DNA of 64,000 nt from Lasiosphaeria ovina (Eukaryota > Ascomycota > Sordariomycetes > Sordariales > Lasiosphaeriaceae), in the NCBI GenBank assembly GCA_033439765.1, contig JAULSN010000004.1, positions 5,923,087-5,987,086 of the forward strand. Direction: 5' to 3'. The position numbers were made by a program, and so were the translations under genes. Positions within the stretch are counted from its first letter, which is position 1; each line of letters starts with the position of its first letter. Positions 47,572 through 56,900 of the stretch are shown piece after piece. Below the pieces are notes generated by a model. It saw only the letters and a program-made list of their open reading frames with translations, ran no database searches and was not told where the DNA came from.

Positions 47572-47700
47572 CACGAAGCCGCCAAAGACGCGTAACTTTT
47601 GTGGTTTTGGGGCTTTGGGGAGATCGGCGGGCCTCGGGCGCTTGGCTTGGGCGGGCGGCGAGCTCGACGGGAAGGCGACGGGAGACGATGGTGCCAGCAT
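44467..47700 (-). CDS. CTF18: CTF18, large subunit of the alternative clamp loader, two exons
   Basis: Exons (minus) are 47700-45080 and 45007-44467, giving 1053 residues. The 72-nt intron is phase 2 and joins WVYRMEP to DLDILATFE. CTF18 replaces RFC1 in a clamp loader that places PCNA for sister-chromatid cohesion and checkpoint signalling in the nucleus. The AAA+ module starts at about residue 250 (MMWTEKYRARTFMDLVGDD). It has Walker A GPPGLGKTT (about 330), an INASDDRS block, Walker B VIVDEVDG, and the sensor region PLILICNDVYHPSLRPLR. The N-terminus carries a run of about 19 aspartates (near residues 43-62, coded by a GTC repeat on the plus strand), and a polyglutamine run sits just before Walker A. 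The C-terminal exon has KRDFFGR and ends KPISLVEFLRGF, the tail that fits the family's CTF8/DCC1-binding end. Confidence 0.93.
47517..47571. repeat. Trinucleotide microsatellite coding poly-aspartate in CTF18
   Basis: About 18 consecutive GTC/ATC triplets on the plus strand read as GAC/GAT on the coding strand. A shorter TGC run at 46762-46788 codes polyglutamine in the same gene. Confidence 0.9.
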
Positions 47701-48438
47701 TTCGACGTCAATTGGGCGTGTTTGGTGTGCGTTTAGTCAGGACGGGCACATGGCGCGAGAAAGGGGTGCGAGTTGGCGGTTTGAAGGGGTAGATGCTGAG
47801 GTTTAGACTCCAAGTCTGGGCGTCCGCATGGGAGTCGAGACGCGTTCTCCAGTGTGGGTTGCTTGTGAAGCGCGTCTCAATTAACACCAGAGGCGTTCTG
47901 GCCCGTGCGCTGCCCATTTGTCGTGTGGGGCAGAACTGCCCCGCCATTCGCGGGTTAGGGTTGATGGTTTCATCCGTCCATCAGTTGACTTACTTGACCT
48001 TGAACGCCGCATGGTTCTTTTTCTTCTTGATCACTTACGTGAATTTCAAAACTTTCTTTTTTGAAACACAGAAACCCAATCGAGTGCGCCCTGTTCATTT
48101 AATTCATTGCTAATCTTCACCTCCACGCATCCCATTCACTAGCCTCACATCAAGAGCGCATGGATACATCATAATTACATGGAAACAGGAAATACCTTTC
48201 TCTTAGATATTCTTCTTCTACGGCAAGCCCTCTCTTTCCAGTCAGCTCCATTTTCAAGAACCCGAATTAGTCGGGCCAACTAATTAGGTACTTCAGTAAG
48301 CACGCAAGATGCCAACCCGTTGTTTATCTTTCTCAACAATTAATTAACAACTAACGTTAACTTGAGTGTTCATCCAACCCTCCCCTAACGTATTCATCTC
48401 ATCACTGCAGTGCTCGATGTTACGCAAAATCAAAACAT
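47701..48438. other. Intergenic stretch
   Basis: Upstream region of CTF18 and 3' flank of the DUF1772 gene. AT-rich from 48000. No gene is supported. Confidence 0.45.
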
Positions 48439-49076
48439 TCAAAAACAAAACGTCGCGTAGCCACTGGCGGCGGCCGCAAATAGCGACATGACCCAGCGCA
48501 CGTGGTTCAGGCGGCCCCAGGAAGCGACGAGCTCGGCGATGCTCGCGCTGTCGGCCCACTTCTTGCTGCTCTCCGTGGCCGAGTGCCGGAACGGCGACGG
48601 GAACCCGTTGGACGCCTGGAGGCTGAAGCCGTCGCTGGCGAGCAGGCTCTCGACCTTCCACTTGCACGCTCCGTTGATCCCCGGCTCAAAGTGCGCCAGC
48701 GTCAGTGGGAACGTCGCGAAGAAGACGGCTAGCGCCGCCACGTACGCGAGCCGCTGCTGGTCGCCCTCGCTGCAGGACCATGCCAGGTACCCGTTGGCGA
48801 GCGTGCCGCTGAGCACCATGGGGCGCACCCAGACCGGCCCCTGCTGGTACAGGTGCAGCCACTGCTTTGCCATGACCTTGGGTGGCGCGTTTTGGGTGTA
48901 GGTCAGGACCGTCAACGAGTCTTGTGCCGACATGCCTGGATATAGTCAGCGGATTGTTCAGGGCTTGCCGAGGCAAGCGAATTGCCCGTCAATTTTTTGA
49001 ATCCATTACCAGTGTATAGTGTCGGCACGAATATTGCCGTCCACTGCGCTAGCGCAGTCATCACTGAGAAGGCCAT
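48439..49076 (-). CDS. DUF1772 (anthrone-oxygenase-like) small membrane protein, two exons
   Basis: Exons (minus) are 49076-49010 and 48935-48439, giving 187 residues. The 74-nt intron is phase 1 and joins PTLYTG to MSAQDSLTVL. The first exon codes MAFSVMTALAQWTAIFVPTL, a membrane segment. Later come WLHLYQQGPVWVRPMVLSG, LAYVAALAVFFATFPLTLAH and VRWVMSLFAAAASGYATF, which gives the four-helix pattern of DUF1772, plus the family's W...N..R stretch (ASWGRLNHVRW). Some members oxidise anthrones in polyketide pathways, but no polyketide synthase is nearby, so the substrate is unknown. The next gene on the same strand is the laccase pseudogene, 585 bases upstream. Confidence 0.78.
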
Positions 49077-49661
49077 CTTGTCGTGTTGCGACAGCAGAGC
49101 GAGGAAGCATCCAGGCACCCTGAAAGACGGGCAAAACCGACTCTTAAACGTCGTTCCCCCGTGTCAGATGCCGGACGTTGAGCTCTTTTCGGCGTGTGGG
49201 CCGTGTGTTTGGAGCAGGACGAGGGCATCCTGCTGGGTCTCGGCTGTCGGAATGCATCGTCTTGCTGCAGGCATGTTCCCCCTTGAACGCACCGCCAATT
49301 ACAGATTCCACGATGCGACGCGTTGGGGGCTTTATTGTCTTGCAAGCGGTGGTAGTGGCCAGGTGCGGCGGATGTCGCTCGGCGACTTATCGCCGTCCGG
49401 AACCGAGCGCTTCTTCGCTTACAAGTGTTTGGTCCGGTCCCGGACGGCAGTCACCGAAGGGGGATTATGAAGCAAATTTCAGATTCAGTCCGATAACATC
49501 AAATCAAGTAAGTACGTCTAGAAACCGTTCATTATTGCATTACTAACGCTTCTTTAGAGTGGGATGAGCACAAACCATGACCTCGCAATTTCAGGGGCGA
49601 CAAAAAACCCACAATTACAAATATTTACAACGCCAGTATTAACTATTCCACACCCCAAGCA
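49077..49661. other. Intergenic stretch
   Basis: Upstream DNA of the DUF1772 gene and 3' flank of the laccase pseudogene. I see no gene or repeat. Confidence 0.45.
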
Positions 49662-51438
49662 TCACTCCCTCGCCTCCAGCCCGCTCGCGGCACAGTTGCG
49701 GCACACGCGCTGCAGCTCGGTGTCCTGGCCGGCGGCGGCATACACACCTCGGATTTTGTTCCGCGGGCGCTCGACGATGCTCATGGCAAAGCCGCCGTGT
49801 AGGTGCCACTCGATGTGGCAGTGCAGCAACCAGGCGCCGGGGTTGTCGGTCTGGAAGGGCAGCACGACGAAGCCGTTGGCGGGCAGGTTGACCGTGTCGC
49901 GGTGCGGCGGGTTGGCCGTCTGCAGCTCGACCACGCTCTCGAGATATAAACCCGCGCCGCGCGCCAGCACGTACGTGTCGTGCCCGTGCAGGCGCAGCGG
50001 GTGCGCCAGCGGCAGGAACGACTCCACCTCCATGTACACCCAGTTGGTGCCCTGCAGGCGCGTGAGGTCGACGGGCACCAGGTCCGACGTTATGGCTGCG
50101 GCCGGCGTGTCGAGCAGCTGCTTGACCACCGGGTTGCCCTTGAACGGTTGTAGGGCTCGGGCGCGCTGCCGACCTGCCAGCGCAAGGCAAAGCTGTCGTT
50201 GGCGTGCGGCAGCAACAGCACGCCAAGGTCGGCCTGACGGCCGACGGCCCGACGTCGTGCGCGATCCGCGGCACCAGGTTGCTCAGCTTCTCGTCGCGGC
50301 ACTCGTCGAGCATGGCCCACGGCGTGCTGGCCAGGGCCTTGGGGTCGGCTGTTGATGAGGTGTTGTAGCGCACTACGGCGCGGATGCCGTAGGCCATCAA
50401 GTTCACGGCGGAGCAGGTCATCATCGACACGGAGCGCGCCCAGTAGTCGGTGGCGGGTTGGTCAGTGTCGACGATGACGTCGTAGCGCTACCCGATGGCG
50501 GCGAGCAGCGTCTTGGTCTCGAACGGCACCACGGGCAAAAAGTCCATGACCACCACCGTCATGCGGTGGCGGTTGATGGCGAAGCGGAACGTAACCTCGG
50601 CGCCCGTGTTGACTATGCACAGCAGGTGCTTCTTGCCGGGCGTGAAGACGAGCTCGTGGCGCCTCCCGCCGCCGCCCGCGTGCTTGTTGCGCCCGTTGAC
50701 GAGCCCGTTGACGGCCACGGGCGGGATGCCGAGGCCCTGGGCTGGCGGCCGCGCGACTCGGGCGAAGGCCGAGTCGTGGTAGTGGTCCGTCAGCAGCAGC
50801 GGGCCGAGGTCGACGTCCTAGTCGGCGGTGCTGGGGCCGTGGATGACGATGGGCCCGACGACGCCGTCGACGTACTGCACCGAGTAGTGCGAGTGATACC
50901 ACGACGTGCCACGCTGCGTCGCCTTCCAGCGGTATGTGTGGCAGTCTCCCGGCGCCGGCGCGCACTCGGTCTGCGACACGGTGCCGTCGGCGTAGTTGGT
51001 GTTGAGCTGCCGCGGCCCGTGGAAGTGGATGCCCGTGCCATTGCTCGTCAGCCGGTTGCACACGCGCACCTCGACGTCGTCGCCCCAGTTGGCTTCCATC
51101 ATCAGCCCCGGATATTGCCCGTTGACCGTCATCGTGGCCTTGCTGACGCCGTCGGGCGCCAGTACCGTGTACTGCACGTCGAAGCTGTTCTGCCGCGCCT
51201 GTCAGTGTGCGTGTCTTGTGGGCTAGAGAAGGAGGAGGAGAGCGCTGACTCGGCGGGTGACGCCCGTGTTGGGCCATGTGTAGGTGACATCGCTGCCGGC
51301 GTTGAAGCTACCCTGGCAGCCTCTCGACGTGGCCGAGTTCTCGCAGGCCCCTTGCCCTCTCTTCTGGTCCACGGGTGCCGCGTCCACCAGCAAGGCGGCT
51401 CCAGCGAGGGCGGCCACGAGCGGGCTGGAGAAGAGCAT
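49662..51438 (-). pseudogene. Laccase-like multicopper oxidase, pseudogene
   Basis: The ATG at 51438 opens a signal peptide (MLFSSPLVAALAGAALLVDA). A short intron near 51190-51245 leads to the first cupredoxin domain, with copper motifs HFHG and WYHSH. After GPSTAD a TAG (50818-50820) interrupts the frame, which continues unchanged as DVDLGPLLLTDHYHDSAFA and through domain 2. A second TAG (50488-50490) stands where laccases have Gln in the GQRYDVIV motif. Two single-base frame changes follow: near 50235 (AHDVGPSAVR to ADLGVLLLPHANDSFALRW) and near 50150 (to FKGNPVVKQLLDTP). The third domain has intact HPLRLHGHDTYVLARG and HCHIEWHLHGGFAM. All four copper motifs survive, so the breaks are recent or partly base errors. 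The family oxidises phenols outside the cell. Confidence 0.85.
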
Positions 51439-52211
51439 TATGAAAGGGTCTAAACTCGAAGCCGATCTGAAGACACAGAAAGGAATGCCCGGCCCAGAGG
51501 TGCAATGGCCTTGGATTTTATACTAATTATTTCCATGCCCTCTTTGCCATGACAGGCACCAGAGCTTAGAATCCTAGCTTCGTGCAAGGGAGTTGCGGCC
51601 ATGAACTCTCCTGCTATGTCAAGTACGCTATCTCGGAGCTCTAAAAAAGAACCTAGGAACTTAAATAGAGTATAGAGAGGAGAATAAAGCGAGTTAAAGA
51701 AATAGTAACTAATTATTAGGAAGAGTAAGTTACGTTCTAATGAATGATACGTAAAGTCGCTAATACTTATAAAATAGAGTAAAAAAGGAAACTAATAGAC
51801 TTTATATTAAGATAACTATAGAATTTCAGAGGCCAAAGGTATAGGCAAGTAAAGTCGAAATACTCGTTAATAAGTTAGTAGAGATACTCGACCCGGAAGA
51901 GGTATAGCCGTTATAATACCATTTATTAGGCGGGCCTCCTATAAACATCTTAGACTATCTCCATATATACAGTGGCGGCCAAGTTCAGCGTCCATATTTT
52001 AATATATAAAGTTTTCTACATAGGCGCCAAAAATGGCCCCTCAATACCGACATACAGTATGCTGCAATTTGCACTATATACCTAGTTACGAGCGCCTTAA
52101 CAGCCCTACATATTCTTATACGGCCAAACAGTTAGGTCGTCATTATTCCAGCTCGTATATTTTATCGGGAATTCCCTATCAGAACGAAGGGGGTTCTGGC
52201 CAGAACACTAT
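51439..52211. other. AT-rich, TpA-rich transposon debris
   Basis: From about 51600 to 52170 the DNA is very rich in TA dinucleotides and poor in frames, unlike the GC-rich genes on both sides. This is the signature of repeat-induced point mutation on an old transposon. No protein remnant is confidently readable. Confidence 0.55.
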
Positions 52212-52353
52212 GGAGGTGTGGATAACAGAGCTGAATGGAGCTCTGGTGTGAGCCACAATTGCCACCCCATTTTCCACCATTCCCGACTATAATAGAGGCT
52301 CTTTGGCGAAGCCAGAGAGCCACACAACAAGCAATACAGTCAAGCAGTTGCAA
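52212..52353 (+). mobile_element. LTR-like remnant, copy 1
   Basis: Shares three collinear blocks with copy 2 at 52654-52836: GGAGGTGTGG-TAAC-GAGCTGAA; an AATAGAGGCTCT-block with the hairpin GGCTCT..GCGAAGC..AGAGCC; and AAGCAATACA..AAGCA. Size, TATA-like ACTATAATAG and hairpin suit a short Copia-type LTR. The 5' edge is degenerate. Confidence 0.6.
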
Positions 52354-52653
52354 CTCTCATCAATTCCACCAAATCCAAAGAGTGCAGTGCTTCTGACATT
52401 TCCAGCTTAATGCAACTACCTGTACTATATTAGTGACTAGGGTGGCCAGCGAAGTCCGCCTTCCTGACCTTCTCCATTCAGCTGCCTGCGCCTCGTGCAT
52501 CACATGCCTATGTGCTGTGAAAACTACTGTAATTTAATCATCGAAAGACCACCGTCACCCAACAATGAAAATGATTTGTAATTCGCCTATCAACTGCTGA
52601 CCGCAGATGCTGTATAGAAAATCCAATGATCTATTGCCCCATCATTCTCATAT

Positions 52654-52836
52654 TGTTAGAAAGAAAGGAGGTGTGGTTAACCGAGCTGAACTGACGTAGT
52701 CAGTTCAGCTGGCAATGGCTATTTTTTGGCCCCAACGTTGCCACTATCTAGTATGTACTAGAATAGAGGCTCTCTGACGAAGCTAGAGAGCCGATCAAGA
52801 ACAATCCTTTCAAGCAATACAATTAAGCAATTTCAA
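52654..52836 (+). mobile_element. LTR-like remnant, copy 2
   Basis: Starts TGTTAGAAAGAAAGG and ends near TTTCAA, with the same three blocks as copy 1. It also holds a perfect 12-bp palindrome pair (52684-52695 and 52699-52710, spacer GTA). No target duplication is visible. It may be a solo LTR, or it may pair with copy 1 around about 300 bp of decayed interior. Confidence 0.6.
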
Positions 52837-53914
52837 GGCAGCTAAAAGACATGCTGGGTGGAGTCTTACACGGGATCTTGGTTCCTGGCGGAAATTTCCG
52901 TGACTGATGCCGGACGACATAGCCGGATATTAGAAACAATAAGTCTAACGACATGGATTGAGGATACACGGCCATAGGCATGCAGATGAAGCAATTTCAC
53001 ATTGGCCGGACAGTCTGTGCCGTGGGGCTGTATCGTCGCGTTCGAAATCGGCTTCTAGTCATCTGGGCCGCACATTTCTTCTGCGCACAGACCACTATAT
53101 CTTGGCGCTGACAGGAACATGGTATGACTGCTGAAGTACTTCCTCGGCAAAAACACAAGTCGAAAAGCTCCCTTCGTCATCGGTGCAATGGGAAAAGCGA
53201 TTTGTAGCTGAAACCGGTACTGCACTTATCTCTGGCATTTCCAATGTACCATCGCGCTAACTGTCCAGGTCAGGACAATATCTGACATTTACATGGGCGT
53301 ACGGTAATTACAGTACTGCACTATGTATATTCTGGTTGCTGCACTTCTGCAATTCATCTACGTGCACCCCCCATCTCTAGAATTGGCTTTTCCGCGTGTC
53401 AGTATTGCATGTAAATTCTCATTGCCTCTAGCAGGCCATATTTCCATTACGTTGCCGCGGATACAGGTTCAGAGAATATTTCTAATGCATCTCACATAGC
53501 AAAACATCCACAACAATGCTACCAAATGCGCACAATTTCACCAACTAGCAAAGCACTAACCTCAAACTCCTAATCCTCTACATATAAAACGGCCATTGTA
53601 GGATGAAAATTTCGGTGGCCAGAATCCAAATACTTAGGGTTAGGGTTGACCATGGGATCGAGTGGAAGGTCGGACGTGTCTTTACTGTGAATAGGTATGT
53701 CCTGTGCGTCCGCAAGCCGAAAATCTAGTAGTAGAGCTACACCGCGTCTGGCGATTAATAGGGTTACAGAAGTAGAGGTCATATGTATCGCAAAGACCGA
53801 ACTATTAGAATAATCATCATAGTAGCCATGGGAGTTTTCCCCTTTATCCCGGCATTTATAATAGTTATCCTCCTCGCCGCCATAGTGGCACAGTAGAGAT
53901 GCCTGAATCTTCCC
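52837..53914. other. Gene-free stretch with short telomere-type repeat
   Basis: No gene is supported. TTAGGGTTAGGGTT occurs at 53634-53647, just over two copies of the fungal telomere unit. The stretch ends at the stop codon of the giant gene. Confidence 0.45.
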
Positions 53915-56900
53915 TTAAAAGTCCTTCTCTGTCAAAATCTCCCCGGCTAAAATCTTCCCCATGTGGGTCTTCTCGATGCCTCCTACACAGTCCCCCCTAA
54001 TTTCGTAGACTTTGGCCAGGAACGCCACTGGGCTCGACTCGAACTCGCACTCAGGGTATTTCTTCTTCCCGACGAAGCCATCTGGCGACACCGCCGTGTC
54101 TTGGTCCTCGTTTTTTGTGTATACCAGACCCAGATATCTGCACATCCTTTTATATTCGTCATAGCTGCGCAGATAGAGCTGGCCGGCAAAGAGGTTGAGC
54201 TGCATCACCAAATCCTGGGGTGCCTCCCAGTCAGCCGCCACTGCGGGGATGGTGTACGTCTTGAGATGCTCCATGGATGAAAAGGTCAGACTAGGCCGTG
54301 CGAGGTAGGCGTGCAGCGTCACAGGTAGCACTGCTTCTGAGGCAGCAGCCTTGGACTCGAGCTTCTGCTGGAGCTTCTCGATGACTCCCTTGAGCCGGCT
54401 CGCCTCCCACTGGCTGACCAGCACCATTCCCGCCGGCCCGGGGCTCGTCTCCTCATCCCGGGTGCGCGCGGAGCGGGCGAGAACCCACTGCACGCCCCGC
54501 TGGTAACTATCGGAACGATACAACGGCCCTGTCTCCTCCACCGTGCGGGCAAAGTCCTCGGTTACGAGCAAGTGGCCCGGAAACGCAGCAAGGCCGGGGG
54601 GAAACAAGGAAGCAGCACTAGTCGTCAACATGACCAAGAAGGCTTGGCTGAACGCGGCGCCGGCCATCTCGGCGCGGCCGGTGCGGACGAATTGCACAAG
54701 GCGCCAGTCAAGCTTGTGCGGGAGGGCTGTCCGTGGTGGCGGCCGAGCGACGTGGCGCTCTTCTTCAATCTCGGGCGCGAGTTCACGTTCTTGCTCCTCT
54801 TGGAGCGTCGAAGAGGCGGTGCTGGTACGCGTGGCGTGGGTGAAAGCAGCCAGCTTTTCCCGGATGGCCGACTTCTGGGCACACTGCTTCGCGGTCTTGT
54901 CAGGGTCGGCCCGAAATCCCAAGTCGAGGTTCGCCATCAGCGCGGCAATCTCAGTTTCCCCGGCCGTGGGCGCTGACCTGGGTCGGTAGCGCTGCTCTAG
55001 GCACATGGCTTCGGGCTCGAGGTACTCTTGCGCGTCCGACGAGGAAAAGACACCTCGCTCTTCCACCCGTTCCCATATTGTCTCCTGGCGGATGTGGCGT
55101 ATGCCTTGAACCGCCCACAGGGGAACGCTGCGGACCGTCTGGTCCCACGTCTCCGAGATGGCCCAGGCGATCACGTCGGCGACGCCGAGGGGCCGTTCGC
55201 GCGCCACGCTGCGAACTGCGCGGATCCGTTTCTGCATCTCGGGAGACACCACGAAGCTCACCGACTGGCCCCGGCCAAGCTTGCGCATCCGCATGCACGC
55301 CTGAACTAACGTGTCCTTTGTCACTCCCGGCCCGAGGGTGACGGCGGCACGGTAGTCATCGGGCAGCCTCAGGTCGGTGCCTCTCGTGTGCGCCTGATCG
55401 AGGAACACAAGGCACCGATCAGTCCGCGTCGCGAACGGGGACGTCAGGAATGGTACGATGTCACCATTTCGGAGGAGAACGGAGAGCTCGTCCTGGTCGT
55501 TGAAGAAGATGACAGCGTCAGCGCTTCTCGCGGGAACCGAGGCGAGCAGCAGCCTTTTCGCCATCTGCAAGTTGCTGCTTTCGATGATCTGGGCGCCCAC
55601 GTCGAGGATCACCCGCATCGATGGCTCCGACAGCGCCAGAGAGCCGAGCAGCATCTCTTCGGATAGGGCCGACAGCCGTGATCCCTTCTCGGTCCCCACC
55701 TCCAGGACGGTGTTCTCGTCTCTCAGGATGGTGCTAAGCACCGCGGCGTTGGTGTGTGGCTGCAGGTCCAGGGCCGCCACCGATAGTGGGAGGACGCCCT
55801 TGGAGTCGTTTGTGCCGCTGAACCCGGTCATGGGGTGCTTCTTCGGCTTGGCCAGGTCCCACCCCGACGAAGAGAGCTTCAGCGGAAACTGTTTCATTTC
55901 CTTGAGGAAGACCACGTAAGCGAGGTAGAAGTCCACCGCCGGTCTAGCGTATCGCAGCGCAGGAAAGACAATGCTCTCGCACTGGGGCTTGTCCTCGATG
56001 TTGATGGAGGAAAAATGCTGGAAGGACGGTGGAAGGTCGGGCGACTTGGAGGCCCATCTTCCGTACTCCTGCTCGGCTTGGTCCGAGTCGTTGAGCAGTT
56101 CCAGACATGTGTAGAGCTGTTCATCGGACAGGCCGCTGTAGTAGTAACTTAAGCAGGTAAGCACGATAACGACGTCGGGGTGGCTAAATTCGGAGCGCGG
56201 CGAGGGCATATCCTTGGCTCGGTAAGGCACGGCGAGCATGGTTTGCGGCCGGCGGCCGGGAGCGAGGCCGTAGTTGACGCGGAACCGCTTCTGACTAAGT
56301 GCGAACAGGATAACGCCCTTCGCCAGCAGGCCTCGCAGAAGCAGGAGGACATTTTTGGCAGTTGGGCTACTGAAGAGCCCGGTACCGGCTTCCTCCACTA
56401 GCGTAATGTCATTTGGGGCGGCTTGGTCAACCGATATGTAGTTGCGAACCGCCTGGCGCATGCTTTCGGTCTGGTGATGCACCGGGAAACCTCTGAGGCC
56501 GCAGCGGCATACTGTAGCAGCGAGCTCGGCGATAAGGTGTTGGCCTGCAGACTCCCCCAGGATGCGTATGACGGGAACGCGTCCGGCACCATGGTCCTCG
56601 AAGACAAGACCCTCTACCACCCTCGTGTGGGCGTTCTCGGCCGCCATGAGCCGTCGGACGACCGCCTCGGTCATATCGAGGAGTTGCTGGATCAGGGTCC
56701 ACCGGTCGGGGCTCATCTCAACCGCCTCCTGCGCACCCATGGTGTATATCAGCTCGAACTTGACGCTAAAGTTCTCGTCGCTTTCATCGACGATGTCACG
56801 GGAGACGGACTCGAAATGTTGGTACAGACCGGTAATGCTCTCCCCCAACGCTCCGCCGTCGTTTGTTTTCTCGTCTCTTGCAGCCCAGCTCTTGTCGATA

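Noticed and set aside
50458..51453. 331-codon plus-strand frame opposite the laccase
   Set aside because: GC-rich antisense shadow. The minus strand carries all laccase copper motifs, while this frame is Val/Arg/Asp-rich with no family signature.
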